From an uncultured Roseovarius sp. (GTDB lineage Bacteria; Pseudomonadota; Alphaproteobacteria; Rhodobacterales; Rhodobacteraceae): a DNA stretch of 27,129 bases. Of this stretch, positions 1-8,423 are shown piece after piece. Numbering within the stretch: position 1 is the stretch's first letter; every line of letters begins with the position of its first letter. The translations under genes were made by a program, and so were the position numbers. The DNA is taken from assembly GCA_934501475.1 (NCBI GenBank), contig CAKSUL010000026.1, forward strand, positions 1 to 27,129, written 5' to 3'. A model generated the notes under the pieces. The model had not been told where the DNA came from, did not search any database, and worked only from the letters and a program-made list of their open reading frames with translations.

Positions 1-293
1 TCCTTGGGCTTGTCCGCTTCGCCACCCATCAGCAGGGCCATGGAATCCTCTTCAGGCTCATCGACCTCGATTTCGACCTGGTTGGATTCGATCAGACGCT
101 CGCGCAGATCATCGGCGCATTGTGTCTCTTCCGCGATCTCACGCAGGGCCACAACGGGGTTCTTGTCGTTGTCACGCTCCACCGTCAGGGGGGAACCGGC
201 GGCAATCTCGCGGGCGCGATGCGCGGCCAGCATGACCAGTTCAAAACGGTTGGGAACCTTGTCAACACAATCTTCGGTCGTAACGCGGGCCAT
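1..293 (-). CDS. rpoZ: RNA polymerase omega subunit (3' end outside window)
   Basis: Omega is the small RNA polymerase subunit that binds the beta-prime C-terminus and helps core assembly; in many proteobacteria it also forms part of a ppGpp site. The visible 97 residues start [20 protein letters not shown] and continue with the helix [12 protein letters not shown] and the segment [13 protein letters not shown], the conserved N-terminal omega fold. An acidic tail ([11 protein letters not shown]) follows and the frame is still open at the window edge. The start follows a clear GGAGG five bases upstream. The gene is transcribed leftwards out of the window, downstream of folK on the same strand with about 107 bp between them. 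Confidence 0.95.
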   Translation of the reverse strand, partial: MARVTTEDCVDKVPNRFELVMLAAHRAREIAAGSPLTVERDNDKNPVVALREIAEETQCADDLRERLIESNQVEIEVDEPEEDSMALLMGGEADKPK

Positions 294-400
294 GGGACCT
301 CCGGATTTCAAGCGTTCTAAGAAGAGTCGTAACTACGCGTTTGATTCCAGATTTACAAGGGCCGAATCATTCACCACGACGTGATGCACGCATAGCGCGA

Positions 401-973
401 TCACATTGCAATCACGTCCTTTTTTGTCTCTTGCGGCAATGCCTCCAGCATCTGCGCGACGCTGCGCCCCGACACCGGATGCCGCCAGTCAGGTGCCACA
501 TCCGCCAGCGGGACCAGCACGAAGGCGCGATCCTGCAGGCGCGGATGCGGCAGGATCAACTGATCGGGCGTGGTTTGCATCTGCGCATCAGCGGCCAGAT
601 CACGCCACTGGGCGTGGGTTTGCGTGTCGGGCAGCACCAGATCGCCCATCGCGATCAGGTCCAGATCCAGCGTGCGCCGCCCCCACCGCTGCACGCGTTC
701 GCGCCCGAACGCGGCCTCGACATCATGCAGCAGGGCCAGCAGGGCGCGCGCATCGCACTCCACACGCAAGGAAGCCGCCGCATTGACATAATCCGGCCCC
801 GCCCCGGCCGGGAAACAGGGCGTGGCGTAAAACCGGCTGACGCGGCAGGGCACGGCGCCTTTGGCGGCCAGCAAATCAAGGGCTGCGCGCAACGTCTGCT
901 CGGGCGGGCCCGCATCGGACGGCAGATTTCCGCCAAGCGCGATCAGCGCGACGTCATGTGACCTTGCGTTCAA
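401..973 (-). CDS. folK: 2-amino-4-hydroxy-6-hydroxymethyldihydropteridine pyrophosphokinase (HPPK)
   Basis: HPPK transfers pyrophosphate from ATP to 6-hydroxymethyl-7,8-dihydropterin in folate synthesis. The 190-residue protein opens with the family start IALGGNL (residues 11-17). It carries the signature RWGRRTLDLDLI at 96-107, in which D103 and D105 are the expected Mg-binding aspartates. The segment LPHPRLQDRAFVLVPLADVAPDW is the usual C-terminal HPPK block. Length is slightly above the 160-180 typical of the family. It is divergent from the NYN-domain gene and lies upstream of rpoZ, suggesting possible co-transcription with rpoZ, although a separate rpoZ promoter in the 107-bp gap is possible. 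Confidence 0.95.
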   Translation of the reverse strand: MNARSHDVALIALGGNLPSDAGPPEQTLRAALDLLAAKGAVPCRVSRFYATPCFPAGAGPDYVNAAASLRVECDARALLALLHDVEAAFGRERVQRWGRRTLDLDLIAMGDLVLPDTQTHAQWRDLAADAQMQTTPDQLILPHPRLQDRAFVLVPLADVAPDWRHPVSGRSVAQMLEALPQETKKDVIAM

Positions 974-1109
974 TTTTCATATCCCGTTGTCTGTAACCTT
1001 GTCGCCCGCGTGTCATATACATAAGTATACCGCGCAACCGCCCTTAATCCCGTACCACTCACACTGCCGAACTTTGGGGCGGATATCTCTTATTCGAAAG
1101 GATTTTTCA

Positions 1110-1682
1110 ATGTTTTACAAGGACGAACGGCTTGCGCTGTTCATCGACGGCTCCAATCTGTATGCCGCCGGAAAGTCCCTTGGCTTTGATATCGATTACA
1201 AGCTTCTGCGCAGCGAATTCATGCGTCGGGGCAGACTGTTGCGTGCCTTCTACTACACTGCCCTGCTGGAAAACGATGAGTATTCGCCGATCCGCCCCCT
1301 GGTGGACTGGCTGCATTACAACGGCTTCAGCATGGTGACCAAGACCGCCAAGGAATATACCGACAGCCAGGGCCGCCGCAAGGTCAAGGGCAACATGGAC
1401 ATCGAACTGGCCGTGCACGCGATGGAGCTTGCACCGCATGTCGATCACATCGTCATCTTCTCGGGTGACGGGGATTTCCGTCCGCTGGTGGAAAGCCTGC
1501 AACGTCAGGGCAAGCGCGTGTCCGTGGTCTCGACCATCCGCAGCCAGCCGCCGATGATCGCCGACGAATTGCGCCGCCAGGCCGACAATTTCATCGACCT
1601 CGACGACCTCAGGGAGGTGATCGGCCGCCCGCCGCGCGATCCGATGCCCGACCGCACCGAGGCGCTGGCCGACCAGGACTGA
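1110..1682 (+). CDS. NYN domain (LabA/DUF88-type) protein, putative PIN-like ribonuclease
   Basis: This 190-residue protein is a LabA-like NYN domain. The PIN-type acidic centre is visible: D13 and N16 in FIDGSNLY, D97 in the segment KGNMDIELAVHAMELA, and D120/D122 in the motif SGDGDF. Family members are metal-dependent RNA-acting nucleases or RNA-binding regulators, and the substrate here is unknown. The ATG is chosen because AAAGGA lies a few bases upstream and the domain begins right after it. A longer frame running upstream would overlap folK on the other strand and adds no domain sequence. A strong hairpin follows the gene, suggesting it is monocistronic. Confidence 0.88.
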   Translation: MFYKDERLALFIDGSNLYAAGKSLGFDIDYKLLRSEFMRRGRLLRAFYYTALLENDEYSPIRPLVDWLHYNGFSMVTKTAKEYTDSQGRRKVKGNMDIELAVHAMELAPHVDHIVIFSGDGDFRPLVESLQRQGKRVSVVSTIRSQPPMIADELRRQADNFIDLDDLREVIGRPPRDPMPDRTEALADQD

Positions 1683-1730
1683 TCCGCGCGCCATGGCCAC
1701 CCAATTGCGGTGACCGCCACACAGGCCCCG

Positions 1731-1764
1731 ACGGCCCGTCCCTTTGCCGGGGGCGGGCCGTTTG
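1731..1764 (+). terminator. Rho-independent-type terminator after the NYN gene
   Basis: The left arm ACGGCCCGTCCC (1731-1742) pairs with the right arm GGGGCGGGCCGT (1750-1761). This gives 12 bp with one G-U pair and a 7-base loop, followed by a short T run. It lies about 50 bp past the NYN stop and about 195 bp before ispH, so it probably ends that transcript. The T-tract is short, as is common in GC-rich genomes. Confidence 0.65.
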
Positions 1765-1958
1765 CATGTGCCATGCGCAGATATGACCCGCGACAGCACA
1801 GGCCTTGCGCCTGCAACGGGGGGTTGGCCACATCCGGCAATGTCGAAAATATCGCCCGCATGGCGCATGTCATGACGCCTGGCGCGGGTGGTTTTCTGCG
1901 TCCCCCTCTGGACGCCGCCGCGCGCAGCCTTTACCTCTGGGCGCACAGGAGAGCACCG

Positions 1959-2909
1959 ATGACCAAATCCCCCCTCACCCTCTATCTGGCTGCGCCGCGC
2001 GGGTTCTGCGCCGGTGTGGACCGCGCGATCAAGATCGTGGAAATGGCGCTGGAAAAATGGGGCGCGCCGGTCTTTGTGCGCCATGAGATCGTGCATAACA
2101 AATATGTCGTCGATGATCTGCGCGCCAAGGGGGCGGTGTTTGTCGAGGAACTCGAGGATTGTCCGGGCGACCGTCCGGTGATCTTTTCGGCGCATGGCGT
2201 GCCCAAATCCGTCCCCGCCGAGGCCGCCCGCCGCGAGATGGTCTATGTCGATGCCACCTGCCCGCTGGTCAGCAAGGTCCATATCGAGGCCGAGAGGCAC
2301 CACGCCGCCGGGCTTCAGATCATCATGATCGGCCACCGCGGCCACCCCGAAACCATCGGCACCATGGGCCAGTTGCCCGACGGCGCGGTGTTGCTGGTGC
2401 AGACCCCGGCCGATGTGGCCGATCTGGCGGTGCATGACGATAGCGCGCTGGCCTATGTCACCCAGACCACGCTGTCGGTGGATGACACCGCCGATATCGT
2501 CGCCGCCCTCAAGGCGCGCTTTCCCGCCATAAGGGGGCCGCACAAGGAAGACATCTGCTATGCCACCACCAACCGCCAGGAGGCGGTCAAGGCGATGGCG
2601 GCGCGCGCGGATGCGATGCTGGTGGTGGGCGCGCCCAACTCGTCCAACTCGCGCCGCCTGGTCGAGGTGGGATCGCGCGCCGGATGCGGGTATTCGCAAC
2701 TGGTGCAGCGCGCCACCGATATCGACTGGCGCGCGCTTGAGGGGATCTCCAGCCTGGGCATCACCGCCGGGGCCTCGGCGCCCGAGATCCTGGTCAATGA
2801 GGTGATCGCCGCCGTGCAGGAACGCTATGACGTCACGATCGAAAATGTCGAAACCGCCGTCGAGAACGTGGAATTCAAGGTGCCTCGCGTGCTGAGACAC
2901 CCCGCATGA
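1959..2909 (+). CDS. ispH: 4-hydroxy-3-methylbut-2-enyl diphosphate reductase
   Basis: IspH (LytB) is the last enzyme of the MEP pathway. It uses a [4Fe-4S] cluster to reduce HMBPP to IPP and DMAPP. The 316-residue protein has the three cluster cysteines C17 (FCAGVDRA), C101 ([11 protein letters not shown]) and C200 ([11 protein letters not shown]). It also has the substrate-binding residues H46, H79 and H129 and the catalytic E131 in HPETIGT. The motif [11 protein letters not shown] is intact. The ATG follows AGGAG and gives the usual family length; the frame is open further upstream but that part has no family resemblance. It heads a plus-strand operon and overlaps the next gene by 4 bp (ATGA). 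Confidence 0.96.
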   Translation: MTKSPLTLYLAAPRGFCAGVDRAIKIVEMALEKWGAPVFVRHEIVHNKYVVDDLRAKGAVFVEELEDCPGDRPVIFSAHGVPKSVPAEAARREMVYVDATCPLVSKVHIEAERHHAAGLQIIMIGHRGHPETIGTMGQLPDGAVLLVQTPADVADLAVHDDSALAYVTQTTLSVDDTADIVAALKARFPAIRGPHKEDICYATTNRQEAVKAMAARADAMLVVGAPNSSNSRRLVEVGSRAGCGYSQLVQRATDIDWRALEGISSLGITAGASAPEILVNEVIAAVQERYDVTIENVETAVENVEFKVPRVLRHPA

Positions 2910-3526
2910 GCATTCAATTCCTGATCACCGCGCTGGTTGTCGTCATCGCGCCGGGCACCGGTGTGATCTATACGCTGGCCGTGGGTCTGGCGCAGGGGCG
3001 GCGCGCGGCGCTGATTGCCGCGCTGGCCTGCACGGTCGGGATCGTGCCGCATCTGCTGGCGGCGATATCGGGGCTGGCGGCGGTCCTGCACAGTTCGGCG
3101 CTGCTGTTTCAGGTGGTGAAATTCGCCGGCGTCGCCTATCTGCTTTACCTCGCCTGGCAGACCTTGCGCCATGACGGCGCGCTGTCGGTCTCGGGCGATC
3201 GGAACGCGCAGGGCGGGCAATCCGCATGGATCATCGCGCGGCGCGGTGTGACGCTGAACCTGCTCAACCCGAAACTGTCGCTGTTCTTTCTGGCGCTGCT
3301 GCCGCCGTTTCTCAGCGGTGACCCGGCCACGACGACGCACGAATTGCTGATGATGGGGGCGGTGTTCATGGTGCTGACCCTGGCGGTTTTCGCGCTTTAT
3401 GGCATATTCGCCGCCGCCGCGCGCGACCGGCTGCTGGGCTCGGCGCGGGTGATGCGCTGGCTGAACCGCGGGTTTGCGGCGATCTTTGCCGCCCTTGCCG
3501 CGCGCCTGGCGATCGAGCGCGCCTGA
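2906..3526 (+). CDS. LysE/RhtB family amino-acid exporter
   Basis: The 206-residue hydrophobic protein has about six membrane segments. It begins with [30 protein letters not shown], the RhtB/LysE first helix with the PGP-like turn (here PGTG). The conserved [19 protein letters not shown] segment follows mid-protein. Family members export amino acids or related metabolites across the inner membrane; the substrate cannot be told from sequence. It overlaps ispH by 4 bp, and its stop shares bases with the ATG of the following, broken gene, indicating translational coupling along the operon. Confidence 0.9.
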   Translation: MSIQFLITALVVVIAPGTGVIYTLAVGLAQGRRAALIAALACTVGIVPHLLAAISGLAAVLHSSALLFQVVKFAGVAYLLYLAWQTLRHDGALSVSGDRNAQGGQSAWIIARRGVTLNLLNPKLSLFFLALLPPFLSGDPATTTHELLMMGAVFMVLTLAVFALYGIFAAAARDRLLGSARVMRWLNRGFAAIFAALAARLAIERA

Positions 3527-3975
3527 TGCACGTCCCGCGCGCGCATCTCATCGCCGGCCTTGCCGGGCTGCTTCCGCTGCTGTGAGGCGCGATCACCGTT
3601 CTCAGCCCCGATCTGGGCATGTGGAGCGCGCGCGCCCTTGGGCCGCAATATTCCGGCCTCTATGTGATGTTGTTTTACGGCGCGGTGATCCTCTATTTCA
3701 TGTCCGGGGTGCATTGGGGCTTTGCCGCGCGGCTGAAGGGGGCGCGGGCGGCCTCGGGCTATGCGCTGGCGGTGCTGCCCGCGTTCTGGGCGTTCTTCAT
3801 GCTGGGCAGCGGCCCGGACAGCGCCGCCATCTCGCTGATGGCGGGGATTGTCGGGCTGCTGGGGCTGGACTGGCTGTTCTGGCGCTATGGCGTGGCCCCG
3901 GAATGGTGGATGCGCCTGCGCGTGCTGCTGACCCTGATCGCGCTGATCTGCCTGAGCATCGGAGTATTCGCATGA
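3526..3975 (+). pseudogene. DUF3429 membrane protein interrupted by an in-frame TGA
   Basis: Reading from the ATG that overlaps the LysE stop, the frame gives [19 protein letters not shown], then TGA (3583-3585), then GAITVLSPDLGMWSARALGP and an uninterrupted frame to 3975. The whole would be 149 residues with about five membrane helices, resembling DUF3429 proteins (YFMSGVHWGF, GLDWLFWRYGVAPEWWMRLR). In that family the break site is normally Trp, so TGG to TGA is a single-base change. An internal ATG at 3619 could still produce a 118-residue product lacking the first helix. Its 3' end overlaps the methyltransferase start (ATGA). It could be a genuine recent nonsense mutation or a sequencing error. 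Confidence 0.7.
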
Positions 3976-4565
3976 GCGTCGATCCTGAAACAGTGAACGT
4001 CTATGGCGCGCAGGCAGATGAGTATGCCGCCCAGAACCGCGACGATAGCACCGATCCCAACCTTGCCGCCTTTGTCGCGGGCATTGCGCCCGGCGGTCGG
4101 GTGCTGGATCTGGGCTGTGGTCCGGGGATCGCGGCGGCGCGTATGGCCGACGCGGGCCTGCTTGTGGATGCCACCGACGCCACCCCCGAAATGGTCCGCC
4201 TCAGCGCCGCCCATCCCGTCGTCACCGCATGGGTGGCCAGTTTCGATGAGATCACCGGCAGCGACATCTATGACGGTATCTGGGCCAATTTCAGCCTGCT
4301 GCACGCGCCGCGCACCGCCTTGCCCGCGCATCTGGGGGCAATTCGCCGCGCGCTCAGACCCGGCGGGCTGTTTCATATCGCCATGAAGACCGGCACCGGC
4401 GCGCGGCGCGATGCGTTGGGCCGGCTCTATACCTATTACGGGATTGAGGAATTGCAGGATCTGTTGCGCGCCGCAGACCTGACCCCGTTCGAGCACGCCA
4501 CGGGTGCCAGTGTCGGGCTGGACGGCACGCTGGCCGACTGGGTGGTGATCCGCGCCCATGGCTGA
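3972..4565 (+). CDS. Class I SAM-dependent methyltransferase
   Basis: This 197-residue Rossmann-fold methyltransferase has motif [10 protein letters not shown] at residues 44-52. An acidic post-I segment ([14 protein letters not shown]) and [16 protein letters not shown] near the fourth and fifth strands follow. The closing block [15 protein letters not shown] is typical of small UbiE/Tam-like enzymes. The methyl acceptor is not predictable. The start is fixed by the ATGA overlap with the preceding broken gene; earlier in-frame codons lie inside that gene. Its 3' end overlaps rnhA by 8 bp, so it belongs to the ispH-rnhA operon. Confidence 0.88.
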   Translation: MSVDPETVNVYGAQADEYAAQNRDDSTDPNLAAFVAGIAPGGRVLDLGCGPGIAAARMADAGLLVDATDATPEMVRLSAAHPVVTAWVASFDEITGSDIYDGIWANFSLLHAPRTALPAHLGAIRRALRPGGLFHIAMKTGTGARRDALGRLYTYYGIEELQDLLRAADLTPFEHATGASVGLDGTLADWVVIRAHG

Positions 4566-5025
4566 GCTGTTCGCCTATACCGATGGGGCCTGTTCGGGCA
4601 ATCCCGGCCCGGGCGGCTGGGGGGTGCTGATGCGCGCGCTTGAGGGCGGCAAGGTGGTCAAGGAACGCACCCTCAGCGGCGGCGAGGCCAACACCACCAA
4701 CAACCGCATGGAACTTCTGGCGGCGATCAACGCGCTCGAGGCCCTGTCGCGCCCCACCCGGATCACCATCGTCACCGACAGCCAATATGTGAAGAACGGC
4801 GTGACCGCGTGGATCTTTGGCTGGAAAAGGAACGGCTGGAAGACCGCCGCCAAAAAACCGGTGAAAAACGCCGAGCTGTGGCAGCGTCTGGACACCGCGC
4901 AGGCCCGCCATGAGGTGATCTGGGAATGGGTCAAGGGCCATGCGGGCCACCCCGAAAATGAGCGCGCCGATGAGTTGGCCCGTCAGGGCATGGCCCCGTT
5001 CAAGCCCGCCCCGTCCGCGAAATGA
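4558..5025 (+). CDS. rnhA: Ribonuclease HI
   Basis: RNase HI cleaves the RNA strand of RNA-DNA hybrids, removing R-loops and primers. The 155-residue protein has the DEDD metal site: D9 in [17 protein letters not shown]52 in [11 protein letters not shown]74 in [10 protein letters not shown] and D138 in NERADELA. The mobile-loop histidine is H128 (VKGHAGH). The basic, Trp-rich handle region (residues 89-103, [15 protein letters not shown]) is present, as in E. coli. It overlaps both neighbours (8 bp upstream, 4 bp downstream). The pairing of ispH and rnhA in one operon is common in alphaproteobacteria. Confidence 0.96.
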   Translation: MAELFAYTDGACSGNPGPGGWGVLMRALEGGKVVKERTLSGGEANTTNNRMELLAAINALEALSRPTRITIVTDSQYVKNGVTAWIFGWKRNGWKTAAKKPVKNAELWQRLDTAQARHEVIWEWVKGHAGHPENERADELARQGMAPFKPAPSAK

Positions 5026-5645
5026 GCGTGCTTGCCCTGCTCGATTATGCGGCGGTGCTGGTGTTTGCGCTGACCGGTGCGTTGGTGGCCAGCCGTGCCC
5101 AACTGGATGCGGTCGGCTTTGCCTTTGTGGCCTGTCTGACGGCGGTGGGGGGCGGCACGGTGCGCGATGTGCTGCTGGACCGGCATCCGGTGTTCTGGGT
5201 CAGCAATCCCAACTATATCCTGATTGCCGTCGCGGCCGCGCTGGCGGTGTTCTTTACCGCCCACCTGATCGAAAGCCGCTATCGCGCGCTGCTCTGGCTG
5301 GACAGTTTCGCGCTGGCGGTGGCGGTGACTGCGGGGGTTGCACATTCGATGCAGGTGCACCAGCCCGCGCTGATCGTGGTGCTGATGGGCATCGCCACCG
5401 GCTGCATGGGCGGGCTCATGCGCGATGTGGTCTGCAACGAGGTGCCTCTGGTGCTCAAGCAGGGTGAACTCTATGTCACGGCCGCCTTTGCCGGATCATT
5501 GCTGGCGGTGGTGCTGGCGCGGATCGGCGCCGAGCCGTTGTTCGTGCTGGGGGGCTGTGCAGGGCTGACATGGGCGCTGCGCGCCGGTTCGATCCAGTTT
5601 GGCTGGCGGTTGCCGGTCTACAAGGGGCGCGCGCCGCGCGAATGA
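5022..5645 (+). CDS. Trimeric intracellular cation (TRIC)/UPF0126 family channel
   Basis: The 207-residue protein has seven predicted membrane segments arranged as two homologous halves. Each half has the family glycine motif: [19 protein letters not shown] in the first and [19 protein letters not shown] in the second. Family members are homotrimeric monovalent-cation channels of the inner membrane, and structures of prokaryotic homologues are known. The physiological role in bacteria is unclear. The start overlaps the rnhA stop (ATGA), making this the last gene of the operon. It converges on the small GlsB-like gene with only 6 bp between stops. Confidence 0.88.
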   Translation: MSVLALLDYAAVLVFALTGALVASRAQLDAVGFAFVACLTAVGGGTVRDVLLDRHPVFWVSNPNYILIAVAAALAVFFTAHLIESRYRALLWLDSFALAVAVTAGVAHSMQVHQPALIVVLMGIATGCMGGLMRDVVCNEVPLVLKQGELYVTAAFAGSLLAVVLARIGAEPLFVLGGCAGLTWALRAGSIQFGWRLPVYKGRAPRE

Positions 5646-5651
5646 CGCAGC

Positions 5652-5888
5652 TCAGCGTTTGACATAGGTCTGCCACAGCCAGATCAGCAGGACCGCGCCC
5701 AGGACCGCGCCGACAAACCCCGCCATCAGCCCCATCATCGACAACAGCAGGCGCAGGACCAGCCCGCCGATCAGCGCGCCACCGATGCCGATGGCCATGG
5801 TCGTCACGATGCCCGTCTCATGCCCCAACAGGCGCGTGGCCAGGAACCCGGCGGCGGCCCCGATGATGATCAATGCTAGAACCGGCAT
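5652..5888 (-). CDS. GlsB/YeaQ/YmgE family small membrane protein
   Basis: The 78-residue protein is almost entirely hydrophobic, with three membrane segments: MPVLALIIIGAAAGFLATRL, TTMAIGIGGALIGGLVLRLL and the C-terminal AGFVGAVLGAVLLIWLWQTY. The pattern of an early GAAAGFLA turn followed by GIGGALIGG is that of the transglycosylase-associated (GlsB/YeaQ) family, which is often stress-induced; no enzymatic function is established. The ATG is preceded by GGGGAGAG; an upstream extension of the frame is rejected because it overlaps the previous gene and is not family-like. It lies 32 bp downstream of a second small membrane protein on the same strand. Confidence 0.82.
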   Translation of the reverse strand: MPVLALIIIGAAAGFLATRLLGHETGIVTTMAIGIGGALIGGLVLRLLLSMMGLMAGFVGAVLGAVLLIWLWQTYVKR

Positions 5889-5920
5889 GAAACGCTCTCC
5901 CCTTATATTGTTGTCTGTGC

Positions 5921-6163
5921 TCAGCGGCGTCCGCGCCAATGCGTCGGCACGATGATCAGCGCCCCGATGGACGAGGCGATGGCGTTCAGCCCCGCGCTGG
6001 CAAAGCCGAAGCCGAACATCAGCCGCACGAAATAGAACAGAAACGCACCCCCCACGCAAATGATGATGGATTGCAGGATGCCGTTATGCGTAAAGCCGCT
6101 TTTCTCGGACAGGTAGCCGACGATCCCTGCAATCACCACCGTGCCGATCATCGTCGGGAACAT
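5921..6163 (-). CDS. Small membrane protein, GlsB/YeaQ-like
   Basis: The 80-residue protein begins MFPTMIGTVVIAGIVGYLSE and has three hydrophobic stretches, including HNGILQSIIICVGGAFLFYF and a C-terminal helix ending in THWRGRR. The layout is similar to the neighbouring GlsB/YeaQ-type protein, although sequence identity between the two is low. The assignment is by layout and is tentative. AGGAG sits at good distance before the ATG. It begins 25 bp after the fmt stop on the same strand and so may be read through from def-fmt. Confidence 0.72.
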   Translation of the reverse strand: MFPTMIGTVVIAGIVGYLSEKSGFTHNGILQSIIICVGGAFLFYFVRLMFGFGFASAGLNAIASSIGALIIVPTHWRGRR

Positions 6164-6188
6164 CTGTTGTCTCCTGTTGGCGCGGCCG

Positions 6189-7094
6189 TCAGAGGCGCGC
6201 GCCCTTTTCAATGGGCATCCCGCGCAAGAACTCATGCGCATCCTGCGCGCGTCCCCCGGCCCGTTGCAAGCGCAAAAGGCGCACCGCCCCGCGCCCGCAG
6301 GCCACGCTCAGCTGATCGTCCAGCACCGCCCCCGGCGCACCGCACCCCGCCACCACGCAGGAGGCCAGCAACTTGACCCGCTGGCCGTTGATGTCGCACC
6401 ACGCCCCCGGAAAGGGCGACAACCCGCGAATGTGGCGATCCACCTCCTGCGCGCTCCAGGCCCAGTCGATGCGCGCCTCGGATTTGTCGATCTTGGCGGC
6501 GTAGGTCACGCCATCGTCCGGCTGTGGTTCGGGGGTCAATTCGTCCAGACGCGCCAGCGCCTCGACAATCGCGGTGGCGCCCATTTCCGACAGACGGTCA
6601 TGCAATTCCCCGGTGGTCTCACACGCGCCGATCGGTGTCGCGTGGCGCAACAGCACCGGCCCGGTATCCAGCCCGGCGTCCATCTGCATGATGCAGATGC
6701 CGGTCTCATGATCCCCGGCCATGATCGCGCGGTGGATGGGCGCCGCCCCGCGCCAGCGCGGCAAGAGCGAGGCGTGGATGTTCAGGCAGCCGCGCGCGGG
6801 CGCGTCCAGCACCGTTTGCGGCAGGATCAGCCCATAGGCCACCACCACCGCGATATCGGCATTCAGCGCGGCAAAGGCCGCCTGTTCATCCGCGCCCTTC
6901 AGGCTGACGGGGTGGCGCACCTCAAGGCCCAGATCGGCGGCGCGGGCGTGAACCGCGGTCGGGCGGTCCTTCTTGCCGCGCCCGGCCGGGCGGGGCGGCT
7001 GGCAATAGACGGCGGCGATGTCATGGCCGGCATTGATCAGCGCCTCCAGCACCGGCACCGAGAAATCGGGCGTTCCCATGAATATCACGCGCAT
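6189..7094 (-). CDS. fmt: Methionyl-tRNA formyltransferase
   Basis: Fmt formylates initiator Met-tRNA using 10-formyl-tetrahydrofolate. The 301-residue protein has the N-terminal formyl-THF hydrolase-like domain ([19 protein letters not shown]). The catalytic triad N105, H107 and D143 is in [13 protein letters not shown] and [14 protein letters not shown]. The [12 protein letters not shown] loop is intact. The C-terminal OB-like domain starts near [16 protein letters not shown]. Length fits the family (about 300-315). It follows the two deformylase-type genes on the same strand with a 44-bp gap, the usual def-fmt pairing that links formyl addition and removal. Confidence 0.96.
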   Translation of the reverse strand: MRVIFMGTPDFSVPVLEALINAGHDIAAVYCQPPRPAGRGKKDRPTAVHARAADLGLEVRHPVSLKGADEQAAFAALNADIAVVVAYGLILPQTVLDAPARGCLNIHASLLPRWRGAAPIHRAIMAGDHETGICIMQMDAGLDTGPVLLRHATPIGACETTGELHDRLSEMGATAIVEALARLDELTPEPQPDDGVTYAAKIDKSEARIDWAWSAQEVDRHIRGLSPFPGAWCDINGQRVKLLASCVVAGCGAPGAVLDDQLSVACGRGAVRLLRLQRAGGRAQDAHEFLRGMPIEKGARL

Positions 7095-7138
7095 GTCCTG
7101 TCCTTCCCCGGGCGGGCTTCGGGTGGGCTTGGGGCGGG

Positions 7139-7636
7139 TCAGCCCGCCGTCTTTCTGGCCTTGCGCAACAGCATGTCGCGTTTGACCTTGCTCAGCCGGT
7201 CGAAATACATCCGCCCGGCCAGATGGTCGATCTGATGCTGCACCGAGGTGGCCCAGAGCCCGACGAAATCACGCTCTTCCAACGCACCATCGGCATTGAG
7301 GAACTGCACCGTGACCGCGCGGGGCCGCTCAACCGGGGCCGAAACCCCGGGCAGGTTCGGACTGGCCTCGAAATGGCGGCGCATCTGGACGCTGGAATGC
7401 AGCACGACCGGATTGGCCATGCGCACCGCCTGACCGCGCGCTTCGGAGGCGTCGACCACCGCAAGGCAGTGCATCTCGCCGATCTGCGGCGCGGCAAGGC
7501 CGACGCCCGGCATCGCCTCCATCGTGTCGATCATGTCGTCCCAGAGGGCGCGGATATCGTCGGTGATATGCTCGACCGGCGCGGCGGGGCTGCGCAGCCT
7601 CTTGTCCGGCCATGACAGGCAGCGCCGCACCGCCAC
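7139..7636 (-). CDS. Peptide deformylase-like protein lacking catalytic residues
   Basis: The 165-residue protein has the deformylase fold: an N-terminal start like [16 protein letters not shown], motif 1 intact as [10 protein letters not shown] (residues 44-53), and a C-terminal [22 protein letters not shown]. Two key motifs are altered. The EGCLS motif that supplies the metal-binding Cys reads EASPNLPG, with no Cys. The HEIDH motif is HQIDH (134-138), so the catalytic Glu is Gln. The metal histidines remain. The start is a GTG 4 bases after the def stop, chosen because it aligns with the first residues of canonical deformylases. It is probably not an active deformylase; a regulatory or binding role is inference. 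Confidence 0.85.
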   Translation of the reverse strand: MAVRRCLSWPDKRLRSPAAPVEHITDDIRALWDDMIDTMEAMPGVGLAAPQIGEMHCLAVVDASEARGQAVRMANPVVLHSSVQMRRHFEASPNLPGVSAPVERPRAVTVQFLNADGALEERDFVGLWATSVQHQIDHLAGRMYFDRLSKVKRDMLLRKARKTAG

Positions 7637-7640
7637 CGGG

Positions 7641-8171
7641 CTAACCCCGCGCCTGTTCGCGCGCCTGCTCGCGCTTGAGCTTGGTCATGCGGCGGGTGAT
7701 CAACTGGCGTTTCATCGGGCCGAGATAGTCGATGAACAGCCGGCCATTCAGGTGGTCGATCTCATGCTGCACGCAGGTGGCCCAGAGCCCGTCAAACCCG
7801 GCCTCCTGCAGGTTGCCGTCCCGGTCGATCCAGCGCAGTTGCACCTCGGCGGGGCGGGTGACATCGCCAAATTCCTCGGGGATCGACAGGCAGCCCTCTT
7901 CATAGGTGTTCATCGCGTCGGACGTGGCCAGAATCTCGGGGTTGAACATCACCGTGGGCCGGGGCGCGGCGCCCTCTTCCTTGACGCAATCGAGCACGAT
8001 CAGGCGTTGCAGCACACCCACCTGCGGCGCAGCCAGCCCGATGCCCGGCGCGTCATACATGGTTTCCAGCATGTTGTCGGCCAGCGCGCGCAAATCATCG
8101 GTGAGGTCACTCACCGGTTCGCACAGCTTTTTCAGGCGCGGGTCGGGATGGATCAGGATCGGCATTTTCAT
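7641..8171 (-). CDS. def: Peptide deformylase
   Basis: Deformylase removes the N-formyl group from nascent proteins at the ribosome exit. The 176-residue protein has all three motifs: GIGLAAPQVG (43-52), EEGCLSIPEE with metal ligand C94, and VQHEIDHLNG with H136, catalytic E137 and H140. A basic C-terminal helix (RRMTKLKREQAREQ) is present. The first ATG is given, but another ATG two codons later (MPILIHPDPRL) is equally plausible, since neither has an obvious Shine-Dalgarno. It heads the minus-strand def/def-like/fmt cluster. Confidence 0.95.
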   Translation of the reverse strand: MKMPILIHPDPRLKKLCEPVSDLTDDLRALADNMLETMYDAPGIGLAAPQVGVLQRLIVLDCVKEEGAAPRPTVMFNPEILATSDAMNTYEEGCLSIPEEFGDVTRPAEVQLRWIDRDGNLQEAGFDGLWATCVQHEIDHLNGRLFIDYLGPMKRQLITRRMTKLKREQAREQARG

Positions 8172-8364
8172 GGGGCTGATTTAGGACATGGCGGGGCGCT
8201 GTGCAACGGGGCATGGCTCAAAATAGCCCCCCCTTCGCGCGCCGCGCCGGCCATCCGTTCCGGCATTTCGGGTTCAGATCAGGACCGGGCGCAAACCCGT
8301 CACGCGCGAAAGCCCGATTCGGGTTCCGGGTGTTTGGGGTCAAATTCGTGTTTCAAGTCCGTAT

Positions 8365-8377
8365 CGAAACGCTTTAG
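8365..8377 (+). repeat. Copy of the AAACGCTTTAG intergenic motif
   Basis: The 13-mer CGAAACGCTTTAG lies 47 bp before the start of the C-S lyase gene. A near-identical string (CGCAAAACGCTTTAG) occurs before the lytic transglycosylase gene at 14246-14260, and its complement forms the left arm of the hairpin at 14149. This looks like one end of a dispersed intergenic element or a shared promoter-proximal motif. Which of these it is cannot be decided from one window. Confidence 0.4.
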
Positions 8378-8423
8378 CGTGCTGCACAGAAATCACGAGG
8401 CGGCCCGCCCAAAGGAGTGACAG

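Noticed and set aside
974..1109. Sigma-70 promoters for folK and the NYN gene in their divergent region
   Set aside because: TTGTCG and several TATA-like strings are present, but no pair has both good match and 16-18 bp spacing, so no specific promoter is called.
1107..2900. A 597-codon minus-strand frame across the NYN gene and ispH
   Set aside because: It spans two well-supported genes and their intergenic terminator, is His/Gly/Asp-rich in the way of antisense shadows, and has no recognisable motif.
3583..3585. TGA as a selenocysteine codon in the DUF3429 gene
   Set aside because: The family position is expected to be Trp, no selenoprotein of this family is known to me, and no convincing SECIS-like hairpin follows immediately. 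A nonsense mutation or sequencing error is simpler.
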